This document shows positions 11,080 to 22,816 of a stretch of DNA of 64,000 bases, piece by piece. This DNA comes from Pocillopora verrucosa (lineage: Eukaryota; Cnidaria; Anthozoa; Scleractinia; Pocilloporidae): the NCBI RefSeq assembly GCF_036669915.1, contig NC_089315.1:23503936-23567935 (forward strand). Reading direction: 5' to 3'. The notes beneath the pieces were generated by a model. It was given only the letters and a program-made list of their open reading frames with translations, made no database searches and was not told where the DNA came from. The first letter of the stretch is position 1. Each line of letters opens with the position of its first letter. The translations under genes were made by a program, and so were the position numbers.

Positions 11080-13016
11080 ACAGAAAAAGAAAAGCAGATA
11101 TTTAAACCCTTAGCAAGTGTTTTGTATCTCAAGTCTCAAATTTTTAACATAGAACTTTCCAGACGAAGACGATCGTGTATTGTATGAGTGAATATTAGAC
11201 GTTTTCTGAAATAAATTTAACATGTTTGCTTGGGCTTTATCATTATTGATATCGTGCATAAGGTTGATACGGACTCATAATAAAGAAGAGTTATTGGAAG
11301 CACGTTAGTTTGGAGAAATAAAGGCCAGCCTGCGAAGTACAGCAGACGAAGAGCTCTTTTCTGGAGAATTAGAATTTTCTTAAGATAAGTCTAGCATGCC
11401 TGACCCCAGGCAGCAAGACCATCGGTTAAATAAGGATGAATTAATGACTTATAGATATTCAGTAGTAATGGTCCAGCTATAGATTGTCGTAGCTGTGCAA
11501 GAAGCCCAACATTTTTACTAATTTTTGTAACAATAGAATCAATGTGGTATTTCCAAGAGAGATGCTGATCAATAAGAACGGCCAGGTATTTTATGTAAAT
11601 TTTAGACTCGAGACGAACATATCTATTCTTTTCATTATCAAACATACAAAGTTTGGTTGGTAAACAAGTCGCTTTTGGTAAAGATGAATTACTACAAAGT
11701 TAGATTTTTTAATGTTAAGAGTTAGTTTGTTGGCTGTCAACAGTTATAAAAGTTTTGTAGCTCATTGTTGACTATTGTCTCAAGATCTTTCAGATTTTTG
11801 TCTGCAAACATGATGTTTGTGTTATCTGCAAAGAGGTAAAACCTAAATTTATTTGAGCATCTGTGGGTATCATTGACATATAGCAAGAAAAGCAATGGTC
11901 CAAGAATTGATCCTTGAGGAACACCACATCCAATGACAGCTTTATCTGATATATGATGGCCTACTTGAGTTGTTTGCGTGCGATTTTTGAGATACGAGGC
12001 GAACCAATCATTAATTAATCCACGAAAGCCATAGTGATTGAGCTTATCACGCAAAATGTCGTGATCGACGGTGTGGAAGGCTTTTTTAAGATCGATGAAT
12101 ACTCCACAAATTAGCAATCGCTGATTGATATCTTTGTCTGTATATCATTAACAATGTCCAACATTACGTGTTGGGTTGAATGCCCCTTACGAAAGCCGTA
12201 TTGCGAGGTATACAAAAGTTCCTGTTTCTTTATATAGCTCGTCAATCTGTTGGAATTTATTTTCTCCAATACTCTATTAAAATTTGAAAGTAAAGAGATA
12301 GGTCTATAGTTGTTTGCCTAAGTATCATCGTCACTCTTAAGTACTGGCGAAATTGTAGCAATTTTGAGCTTTGATGGATAAGTCCCTTATCTGATAGATG
12401 TACTAAGTATCTCCGAAAGAACAGGAGCTATGACGGCACTTGAACATTTGAGTAGTTTGGTAGGTGAGGAGTATAAACCATAAGATTTATCATTCGGTAC
12501 AAGTAATATTTCTGACTGTAATTCTTCGGGTAAAACAGGTTGAAAAAGGAAGAATGAAATTGGAGATTTGCACTTATCAACATAGTCTAGATGATGTTTT
12601 TGGGGTCTGTTTCCGACTGTTGCAAAGTGTTCATTAATAATGTTAGGTATCCGCGAACCTTCCTTAATAATTTTGTTGCGATTATTAAAATCCTTTAATG
12701 CAGATATGACTTTTAAGTTTTTTTTTTCCGTCGATGTAAAAGTTCATTGATTCCTTGCCGGGTTTCTTTTCATGTTGCCCATATTATTTTCGAAAAACGT
12801 ATCATAATATCTCCTTTTGCTTAAGCGTATCAGTGTACAAATTTTATTTCTATAGTGTTTGTACCTAACTTTGTCTCTAGTTTCATACAATTTATTTTTA
12901 ACCTTAATCGCCGCTTTAATTCCATTAGTTTAGATAGCTGCTTTGCTTTGGGAGTAGATCATTTTTTCATGGAGGCATGCTTGTTGACAATTGTATTATA
13001 CTTGTTGTAAAACGAT
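11080..13016 (-). mobile_element. Degenerate CR1/L2-type LINE (reverse transcriptase remnant)
   Basis: On the minus strand, pieces of a non-LTR retrotransposon polymerase follow in order. A pre-RT region lies at about 12960-12400. Then come N-N-Y-R-P-I-S-L-L-S (around 12310), Y-G-F-R-K-G-H-S-T-Q (around 12200), F-I-D-L-K-K-A-F, G-V-P-Q-G-S-I-L-G-P-L-L-F and the catalytic loop F-A-D-N (normally [YF]-A-D-D), all within 12117-11737. The C-terminal part is at 11645-11391. Stops and frameshifts (a TAG just before the N-N-Y-R-P block, shifts near 12118 and 11740) and the Asp-to-Asn change make it inactive. The endonuclease domain is missing, so it is 5' truncated. It separates unit B from a further copy of GPCR flank. 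Confidence 0.8.
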
Positions 13017-13625
13017 GAAAACAGCTCTTTTTGATTCACGAAACCGATATTCGGTTTTGGATATCATGACAAAATCCTAAATATGAGCATGGTAAATATG
13101 GGCATGTTGAGGAGTGCTTGTCGAATTAAGGTCTAATATAAACAGGAAATATCTCCCTCTAGCTGAAATGAGTAAATCTCGGAATAACTTTGGCTGAGGT
13201 GCTCTTGAAATACATTCCTGTTTTCTGGTTTAGTTCTGTTTCCTCTTATTTTTATTTAGAAATTTTTTTTGCTGCAAATATTTTAAATTAAAATGAAATT
13301 TAATTTAAAGAATGTGTTTATGACTGTTTGTATTCTTTGTATTAAAACTGCAAAGTGTGGCAAATTGCTCAATGATATCGCTCTCGAGGCTATAAGCGCT
13401 GGTTTTTATTCAAGTTGTGCAACAAGGTAAGTTCTGCTTTTAGCCAAACGCGACTGAAATGAAACGTAGACCGAAAGATTTCTCAAGTGTTTCACGTCTC
13501 TAAGCTGAAGTATTTAAAATCGAAAGCGACTAATTTCCATCAGTATTTTTGAGCTTTTGGTAAATCGTAACTCAGACATTATTTAAGAACCAATATTATG
13601 GAATGAAAGATAATTACAGTCAGAA
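13017..13625. repeat. Extra copy of part of the GPCR 5' flank
   Basis: Begins ACAGCTCTTTTTGATTCACG and matches 1939-2560 closely (also 9680-10280). It resembles unit A more than its neighbour unit B, so it is a separate duplication product and not simply the far side of the LINE insertion. No GPCR coding sequence is attached. Confidence 0.7.
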
Positions 13626-14134
13626 AATGCAAACACAACTCAAATGCAATTTGCGATCAAGTAAAGATTGCAAAAGCCGTTCACTAAGGTAGGAAAACAC
13701 CACAGATACCATGGTAAGAGTAACCCAGATAGAAGAGAGAATTGTAAGGATGCATACGATTCAAACCACCCTTAACGCTTCATGCTTAACGTTTTTAAGA
13801 TGGAAAACCTGGGAAGAGGCTGGCTTTATGGCATAAACCAAAAACGAACAATGATTTTTAAAATTGGAGTAGTTAAATTCTTCATATTCTTCTTTTATTA
13901 AAGGCCTGAGGGGATAGTTTACAGCAAAATTGGATGAACACCTGATTTTAGTTTCCCTCTTCTTTTTCGTGTACTTTAGTTCCACTCGTTCAACCTTACA
14001 AGACAAGTGGTAGCTGAGGAAAGTAACAAAAATATACAAAATTAAGGAATCGTCTAACCCTGGATCCAGAGTCCAGTCCAACATTTAATGTGTAAAACAA
14101 GAGGCTAAACGGAGCCTATATTCTGGCCGGATTT
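13626..14134. other. Unassigned spacer
   Basis: No gene or repeat that I recognise. A 107-codon minus-strand open frame (13761-14084) lacks any familiar motif and was not accepted. Confidence 0.4.
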
Positions 14135-15172
14135 GCGGTTCAGAGCGTTATGGAGATTAAGACTTTGGAACAAGTTGATGCCATGACAAATTGGAAATAC
14201 TAAAATCGCTACATGAAATGCGGAAACTAACGCAAAGTACCGCGGCAAAGTCAACAGAAAAGGAATAAGTCACTTTGTGACTTAGCTTGAGTCACGGAGA
14301 AATCCAGAATGGTGGTAACCATCCAACTCTGCAAAATAATAAACGCATACCCCGGGCATTCCATTAAACCAGTACTAAATAGAATCCTACGTTTATCAAA
14401 TTTCCGGTTGAGAAAGTTCACCAACTTTAAACGCTGCTATTCAAATCTTTCTCTGCCTGCACGAGCCAAATTCCCCTATTTTCCATTCCTAAGTCAAGTT
14501 TCGCCTCACAGTCTCTCCATAAATATTTACACTTGAACGTGATGATCTTTGTTTACAAAGTTTTCTCCCGCTTACATCTAAGAACAAACCTCTGAAGGTT
14601 TCTGCCTCTGAACGATATACCACAGAAGGCATATTATGGATTGCAAGTTTTTCGACTGACTGAAATTAAGATAGGTAGCAGTGACTTTCACAGTATTAGG
14701 TTTGTGCTTTAAATAAATATTTTTAAGTTTACTCGAAGGATAAGTGTAAACTGTAAGAAGCTTGGCTATGGTTTATGCGCGGCCCAGCACTTCAAGTCTA
14801 AGTACACTCGATGCCAAAACTCAACCTTGTTCCCAGGCTATGTCCACCACATTGCTTTACGCCAATTAAAAACTGCCACGTAGCGCCTATTGTACATTTT
14901 CCTGCAGAGGAAAAACCGAACCGAATTTCTTATTCTGGCCCGTTTACGGCCAGAATAAGATTCGGGAAAAGGGTGGAGGCTTATGTAACAAGAAGAAATG
15001 ATGATTCCCAGCCCCTCTCGCCTCAGTGAAATCTTGATAGGCGGCATCTAACATCATAAGGTCGGTTAGAAATATGCCCGAATAAGAAACTGTTCCTTGG
15101 ATAATTCCCTAAAAAGGAAAAAGATACCCATGTACAAACATCTCACTGAAATAAGAGAGAGGAATTCAGGTG
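14135..15172 (-). repeat. Duplicated block X, inverted copy
   Basis: Reverse complement of 3483-4290. The motif CATTTCCAATTTGTCATGGC side lies at the left and the CCTGAATTCCTC side at the right. The embedded hairpin is perfect here: CTTATTCTGGCC and GGCCAGAATAAG around about 14931-14961. The extra length over the direct copy comes from an insertion of roughly 0.2 kb around 14290-14500. No gene. Confidence 0.75.
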
Positions 15173-16665
15173 ATGCAGGATTGGATTGGCTTTATATTTC
15201 TTTCCTTTGATTGGTCAAGAAAACTCGCGCCCCCTCCTCTACCAATCAAATGCAAAACTACTGTGTAACGGCTGCCACGCCGTTTCGTGTTAAACATGAT
15301 AAACCGCAATAGTGACATTACTGTTTGTCCATTAGGGACGTGATCTTTAAGTTCCACCCAGAACCGCATTTTAGTTAGTTATCTCGTGTTGGGCTAACGA
15401 TAAGACGTGTTTATCGAAAAGTGCCCTTTTGCCCACCTTATCTCGAAGTTCGTTTTGGTCAAACCTTTACAAGCGGGACTGTTATGTAAGTGCTTATGTT
15501 CCTTCTCTTCGTACTTGTTTAAACATCTAGTCTTTCGGTAGTTTCACCCATTTTTTTTTATACCAGTTTCTTTGCAACCTTGTAACACGTGGCTTACGCT
15601 GTTCATGCTTTGTTACTAAGCTGCTCGTTTTTCCCACTCGGTTATTAGTTTTGTTAGAATTCGTTTGCAAGTGGTTCTTCTTTATCCTTGAAGATAGTCT
15701 TTGTGAGTTTGTTTCAGAGTTTTAGCTAGTCTTTTGGGATCTTGCTTTTATATCGGAATGATTGGAATGTTTGTTCGTATCTTAGAATTTAGCTTAGCTT
15801 CTTCCTTATAATTTCATATTTCAGTTTACGATAAGTACTTGGATACCTCGACTACGCTAATAAACGATTCAAGTCTTTTCCGTACAATATATCCTTGCTT
15901 CATAGTGCATCTTCACCAACGAAACTCATAGTTGACGTTAAATTTGCTTCGCATTTCAGTCAGGTTTCGAGTTTTCGATGTGAGTTTCCATTTTCTCTTT
16001 GTGACATTTTCCTTTGTCTTGATTAAACGCTGTAATTTCTTAGATCTTTGGTTTTACGACACTTAATAAAAACGCGCTCAAAATCTCTTCACATAGTTTC
16101 TCTCACTAAATGTTTCTCGTCAACACCTTTCCAAAAGTTCGTTCAGAGCAATTTTCTATTAAGTGTCGCAAGTAAACTGCGATTACATTGGTTTTGCTTT
16201 GCTGCGCTCTGTGATTGGCCCAGAGCACTTTCACCACTCTCTTTACCAATCAGATGCAAAAACTGAAATCAATCACGACTTGGTTTCACTTTAAGTTCTC
16301 ATTAGCTCTTAAAGGTATTTTCCTTTCTTCTGATTGGCCGTCATGATTGCTCTGGTTTTGGTTTTATAACACTCAATCGAAGACTTTCTATGTAACGTCA
16401 GTTGTTGTTATTACTTTGTGTGGCGAAAACCATGTGATCCCCTCGAAAATTCTTCTATTCCCCCCTCCCCCTCTCCCCGCCCCCCTGATGAGAAATAATG
16501 ACTGGTCCTCAACCGTAACCCTGAGTTTTTCGCTTCACAATGTCTCACGGGAAATGTTTCTTCAAGCCGCGACCTCGTGTGCTAGAGCCAGTTCTCCTTG
16601 CCCGCGTCTAGTCATATTGAATAGGGTCAACCGCCTGACTGACTGACTGACTTGTTGCCTCACAG
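15173..16665. other. Spacer with CCAAT/ATTGG-rich dispersed repeats
   Basis: No coding exon is supported. Two similar short segments (about 15180-15270 and 16185-16290) contain TGATTGG...ACCAATCA(G/A)ATGCAAAA and look like copies of one dispersed repeat. A poly-C-bordered MITE copy ends near 16523 with AATAATGACTGGTCC. The sequence just before 16666 would be the intron upstream of the RalGDS-type exon. Confidence 0.45.
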
Positions 16666-18652
16666 AACTCCGGCTCTTCCTCATCTTCCACGTCCTCTGG
16701 TGTGTCATCAGGATCAGATACGTCCTCAGTACCAAAAAACTTTTTATTCTCCCTTCCCCAGTCACAGTTTGATGGCTTGCCAATTGGCTATAGGTCACCT
16801 CGCCTACGCAAGTCTAGAGGTGGTGTTTCGCGGAGGTCTTTACTAGAACGACCGCGTTTTCCTCAGACCCTCCCCTCCCAAGAGTCCTTCCAATAGATCT
16901 GCACATGCTGGCTGTATTATTCGGGTCGGCATCGACGGACAGACTGTTACCCAGCTAAGTCCCAAGGTCCAATCAGCAATTCTCCCTACCTACTGCCATA
17001 CTTTTCAATGTTAATTAAACAGGAGAGTTTGGCCGTATTTCAAAACTACACCTTCTAGCTGAGAAACTTGTCTGTTCTCGTAACCTGTTCTTCCTCTTGT
17101 TGGTAACAGCTTTCGGATGACGAGTGAACACCTGCTGTCATTCGGTCATGTTGGAAGAAACGTGAAATGAAGGGAGATCCGAGCGAGTATTACCTTGTTC
17201 AAATTCTTGATAATGGAGGTAAGTCTGAGTTTAAAAGGGTGAACAACTTGAGTTTATTTTTTTCTTATGGTCTGCTGTGTCATTGCGTATTTGTGTTGAG
17301 GGGAAGAAATGATCTGATCCACAAGAAAATTAAAGTTTGATTTTGAAAGTTACTAAAGTGTAAAATGTTCTCTGTTGTCTTTTGGGCTGATACGCTAGAA
17401 TATAATGGCTATTATGCAGACTTACGTTGATGGGCAAAGGGGGTGGGGGGGGGGGTGTCAAACAGCAGCGCTTATTGGCTCATGCAAGCAAATGAGGCCG
17501 ATTTCTTGTTATGATCTCGGAGTTTTTCTTGACAGAGATGGAGTCGCTTGCAACCCATGCCGCCCCCCCCCCCCCTTTGAAGCTAGTACATAGTTTCTTC
17601 GACCATGCACGCATTGTTCTTCTTAAGGAGGCTCCGTAGGGTTTTTGCTCAATGTTGGCGCGCGCGCAGAAAACTTTTATGTTCTCGCTTTTCTAGGTCA
17701 TCAAAAGCCATCTAAAGTCAATGACGAAGGTTCGGACTATCTTTTGCCGTATAAACATTAAGAAAATTATTTTCGTTACCAAGCGAAGGCTCCACGAATC
17801 AGAGGCGCTCGCCAATGTTAATCTGGCTTTGCCTTTGATTTTCTTCAATTTTCTTTAGTGAAATCTCATAGTTTTCACAATTTGTGAAATTTGTCCTGCC
17901 AATCATTTAAAAGCCGAAAAAATAGGGGTTATTCCTCGCTATTTGAAATTTTGTTTTTTCTTCGTCCATCTCAAGTTTGGTCGTATAATTTTTTTTTTAT
18001 CAACAGGCCGACTAGGAACGACACAAATATGTTTAACGGTCCAGAAAATCTTAGGAAATTTCACCGAAGGAAAGGTGAGAAATCATGCTCGAAAGATCTC
18101 TGTCTTCTTTGTCGCAAAACATAAGGTAATGGAATAAAACTTCGCCAAGATATATATCTGAGCATGCGTAAACTTTCTAATCTGTCGCGATCTGTCGCCT
18201 TTTAGCAATCTTTCCCGCGGTGTTTTCTTTTCAGTTGACCTCTTTTTCAGGCGTAGAAGGCCTATGAATATTACGAGTGCAGTTGCTGGAAACCCACGAT
18301 TTCGTCACATAAAAACTGCGTTGTGTTAAACTGTTTTTAACATACCTTTTCAGATAAGAATCGTGCGATCGTATCGAGCCGCCATGTTTGTTTTGCGTGT
18401 TGACGCTTTTGAAGCTCGCGTTATGTTCGCACCCAGATCTTGCGCGGTCAAAAACACTATGGAGCCTCTTTAAAGACATCAAGACTCAGACTAGACTTCC
18501 CTGTTATTCCCTTGCCTTGATTTTCCGATTTTTTTCCATTTGTAGGCGAGCTAGTCATACCAGACAATGCGAATGTGTACTACGCCCTGAATTCAAGTAT
18601 GGAATCTTTGCTGTTCAAACTCAAGAAAAAGGAAGATGAAAAGCCGAGCTAA
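16666..18652 (+). pseudogene. RalGDS/RGL-like gene fragment: Ser-rich linker and RA domain
   Basis: Three exon-like pieces align in order with the C-terminal end of RalGDS-family Ral exchange factors. Piece 1 (16666-16954, after a CTCACAG acceptor) encodes a Ser-rich linker, hits TAG at 16894, and one base later continues in another frame as G-C-I-I-R-V-G-I-D-G, the start of the Ras-association domain. It ends at CAG followed by CTAAGT where GTAAGT is expected. Piece 2 (17110-17218) reads L-S-D-D-E, a TGA at 17125-17127, then T-P-A-V-I-R and Y-Y-L-V-Q-I-L-D-N-G, with a good GTAAGT donor. Piece 3 (18546-18652) is the last exon with I-P-D-N-A-N-V-Y-Y-A. Phases match between pieces. The frameshift, broken donor and in-frame stop indicate a decayed partial duplicate; the catalytic RasGEF domain is not in the window. 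Confidence 0.75.
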
Positions 18653-18896
18653 GGTATGTTTTCGAGTTTGTTTCCATGTTTATTGTAAAGTTGCGTTTTA
18701 CAAGTATCGTTTCGAGAAGCTGAACTGAAGAAGGACAAGTTCTTATTAGTGAATATCATTGGAATGGCCACTGAATACTTGAGCCTTTGATCGCCGCTCG
18801 TAAATGAAATTTCCAGGAAACGTTTTATTGTTACAATATAAAGTGGTTCATTAAACAATTTTTTTTCTCGTGTAGTTGTTAGAAAAAGGGTGAGGC
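17268..18896 (+). repeat. Duplicated block Y, copy 2
   Basis: Counterpart of 4655-6000. It contains a G-run and a C-run near 17440 and 17565, and the last exon of the RalGDS-like fragment. Both copies also have a well-shaped 68-nt cryptic exon (here about 18008-18075), discussed under findings. Confidence 0.75.
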
Positions 18897-19870
18897 ATTG
18901 AGGTATTTCATAAACCTAACTTATCTCCACAGCTAAAACACGTTTTGAATTGTGTTAAAAGACAAAATTGGCATCTAGCAGGAATTTTCATTATAGGTGA
19001 TTTTTGACTTATGTGAACGTTGAAAATGAATGGAAATAATATATTGGCATAAGCCATTCAGTAAACATTGTAATAAGCCTGTTGACCATTTCTTATTCCT
19101 TTTGGCGGTCTTGCCTTACAGGTAGAGCTTGGTCACCTTTTTCCTTATTATGATCGTGAATTTGACACGGAGACAAATGTTTTTGCGTAAGCTGCGGTTT
19201 GTGGCTAGATATCATTATATTTCCATTATGTTGCTAAAAGATGATTAATTACTAAGAAAATTACCCTAACGTTTAAAAATTGATCCCGTGCAGGAATTTT
19301 CTGGAAATAATCCTCCTTTATACTTTTACCCATTTATTACTCTCGTTTTTAGGCCAAATCCATGTCGAATTCCCGATCCGGAAAATAGTTTTTAATTTAG
19401 CACGTTCAACACCTCTTTTTCTTAGAGGCGAATCAAAGTATAAACATTTAGCACTTTTCATCTTCCGCACTGAATTTGTAATCAGATAACTTATACGACT
19501 AGCACGTAGCTCTTTTAGGGGCGCCCTCTCTTTTAGCGGCGCTCTTTTAGGGTACGCCCTCTCTTCTCCGAATTTTCTGTTTATTCTGCTGTTATGCGAC
19601 AGTCTTCAAATATTATTTTCTTTTAAGGTGTCTTTTCAAGTATGATTTTGATCCTGTCAGTAAGTTTATGATAATTTTTAAATTGTCAATCTTGTTTCTG
19701 TTTCGCTCAACCTTGACCGTAAGACTAAGAAACTTAAGGTAGAAAGTCATTTGGAAACCGTAAACATCGCGAAGGTATCTACTTAGTATGCGAACTCCGC
19801 TCTGCGTAGCTAGCGTGATTCGCTAGTTAAGTGTAAAAGCATGACGAAGGTTAGAGATTGACAGCTCGGT
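18897..19870. other. Segment present only between Y and Z in the second set
   Basis: At the equivalent point of the first set (near 6008) block Y runs straight into block Z, so these roughly 970 bases are either an insertion here or a deletion there. No gene is recognised. A short direct repeat with GCGCCCTCTCTT / ACGCCCTCTCTT lies near 19520-19562. Confidence 0.5.
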
Positions 19871-21330
19871 AAGCGTCACTTTTATAAGCGGTGACTCACA
19901 CTTTCCTAGAGAGACCAGAGCTAGTCTCCGTTGTATTAACTTGAGTAATTAAGGAGAGAATAAAAGAAATAGTCAACCGAACGACGAGTGTTAGGAATTT
20001 ACTACCAACTGAATTGTTTTCCTGATAGAAAGGGGCTTAAACTGATGTTTGTCGACTTCACATTTAGCTCAATTGAAACAGAATTTAGTGATCATTCGAA
20101 CCAATCAGTCAGGTTTTCTGGTGATATTTTTATTTAGTCCCAATTGGTGGAACTTAACATGTTCTGCCGTTGTGAATGGGGCTTAGTTACGCCATTATGC
20201 CTGAGTTGTAGGTCTCTGGTGTCGTGTTTATTATTCAATAAAATTTCAACATGTCATTTATAAAATCTGTATGATCTTTTTTTAACTTCAACTAGTAACT
20301 TTTACTTCACTAGAATTTCAGTAAAATATTACTTTACAACCTTTTTACGCGTATCACTATGGTAATATTACAATCTTTTTCTTACAATCATATAATACAG
20401 CAATGTACAATTATTTGATACAGTTTTTCTTGTCCTTATCTGACCTCCCCCACCACACCCACCTGGTGGAACTAGTGGAACTTAATATGTACTGCCGTTG
20501 TGAATGGGGCATTAGTAACTCAGTTATGCCTGAGTTGTAGATCTCTGGTATCGTATTTGCTATTCGATAAAATCTCAACATGTCATATATAAAATGTGTC
20601 TGATTTCTTTTAACTTCAAAATTAACCGATGTAGAGGTGACATCTTATGACAGGATTAAGAGATGTTTTCATCTACTTCCTGGTCAGCCATCCCTACAGT
20701 TTGCCAATTCCGAATGAGGTTCTCGCCTCGCAAGGAATAGAAACTCTTTGACCAAGAAGTCGCTACGAGGTGCCCGTCATTTAAGAATTTAACGTCAGGG
20801 GCAATGCATTCGTACTCAAATTTCCGGCTAATCGTCCACCTAGCGGTAACAACTTCAGAACAATATGATGCAAGAGCCCAGTGTGATTGGCTAGTCAAAT
20901 ATGCACTTGACTTTTACAATTATTTGCTGGGTTAGCATTTTATTCGCATGCGTTTCAATGTTCTGGTTATAATACACAATTTTTGTAAATAAATTTTAAA
21001 AATTAAATGATCTTACGTCAGCCCAGAAATGTATTTTGAAGATTTAGTTGAATCTTGTAAACATTACTAAGATAACTAAAGTAGATAATACATTTTTAAT
21101 TGTATTTTATGGAAAAGAGACATAATCTAAATAACTTGAAATAATTTTTACAAGTTTTTTTTTCAGTTGCGAATATGTTTATCTAGAAGCCATAGAGAAG
21201 GCGAAGTTTTAATGGTTTTCAAAAGGTTTTTGAAATGCAGTTTGCCTAAACAGGATAAAATTTCGCCGCAAAAGTTTCATTTGCCTGTTGAGATTTTTCA
21301 ACTAATCAATGATGTGAACCTTGAAAAAAA
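19871..21330. repeat. Duplicated block Z, copy 2
   Basis: Matches 6000-7200, including the internally repeated TATGCCTGAGTTGTAG segments (about 20197 and 20523). The first set is about 200 bp shorter before the first internal repeat. No coding exon. Confidence 0.65.
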
Positions 21331-22816
21331 TGAATTTGACTAATGGAACTTAAAATATTTAAGAAATTCACCAGAAAAACAACACTGGAAGTAGGGATGT
21401 TGTTACGCAATGTTCCCGTTTCTATGTGCTCTTCCTCAGCAACAGTTTTAACGATCTTTTTCTTCGTCTAAGATTTTTTGAATACATAAAAAATTTTTAG
21501 TACAAAATTTTTTATTGAAGAGTTAAGTGTTGGACTGATTACTAAATTTAGCGTTAAAACGTATATCTCTTACGGCAACTGTACAAGTTCTATATTACTG
21601 GGTTTTTTATTATTATTACTATTTTAGTAGATTAATGAAAATTAAACCTTTTCATGCAAATGCCTGTGTTGCCTTGTTATATGTTAATCATTATTGCCAT
21701 CATTATTATTTAAGTCGTTATTATTATTATTATCATTATTATTATCATAATTGTTATCATCATTATTATTTTCATTTATGTTATGATACAATCTTTTTGA
21801 AAATCCATATCCTACCTACTTACTACTTTGCCAAAAGAAAAATATTTTTTAATTTTGATATAGTAATGCAAAATAAATTATATCATGTTTATCTATCTAT
21901 TATTGTTGTCATTATTATTTTCGTCTTTATTATTTTTATTTTTATTTGTATAATTATCATTATCATCGTTACTATTTTTGTTTTGTTGTAATACAACCTT
22001 TGTGAAAATCCAGACCCTACCTACTTACTACATTGCTAAAAGAAAAATTATTTTTTAAATTTGATTTAATTATATAAAAAAAATTATATCATGTTTATCT
22101 CCATACATCCTGGACTTAAAACAAGAGAGAAAATATAGAATGCTACATGAATAAAAATTGTTACTATGAATAAAAAATTTGAAATTATTATGAACCTCAT
22201 CATCGTTATTATTGTTATCACTTTAATTTTACTATTATCGTTATTTTTTTTATTTCTTGCAGTAAATACTTTTGTGAACTCGAATCCTTCTCCAGGAATT
22301 TTGGTTAGCAGGTGATCTGTGATTTTATTGGCTGAACCATTTCTACTAATATAAACTTTGTTTTCACGAGCTAATTTCTTCTACCAGGGAGTTACGGAGA
22401 AGCTACGGCAATTGACACCCTATTAAATATTGTAATAACTTCACAGATCTCTTTGCAGTTGAAAGAAAAAAAATTACACCGTCAATGCAGTCTCCTGAGG
22501 ATTTCCTATTTTGACTTCAAAGAATTTAAGACTCCTGTGAGACTATTTCGTAGTGTTACATGAGCACCTTTTTCAAACCCATAAATGGCAGTGTTTTGTA
22601 TATCGCCGAAGCTCACCAGAAAAATTATGTCTTGTTCGACATTTGAATTAGATTATTATGTGAAACTGTCGCAAGTTGTTCATTCCAACTTGTCATTAAA
22701 GAATTTTTAATGTTTATTTCCCTTCCGCCTCGGTTAGCTTCGCTATTTTGTGGGTAGGGATTGTTACATGTGTATTTAAATTGTCAAATAAAATAAATTT
22801 GTTGTAACAGACCTTG
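21331..22816. repeat. 3' flank of GPCR unit C with expanded microsatellites
   Basis: Third copy of the GPCR 3' flank. ATT/ATC-type microsatellites at about 21690-21790 and 21905-21990 flank a repeated phrase (ATCCTACCTACTTACTAC, twice in this copy against once in B), which indicates local expansion. No gene. Confidence 0.65.

Noticed and set aside
13761-14084. 107-codon minus-strand open frame
   Set aside because: No domain, not shared with the other units, and composition like the surrounding spacer.
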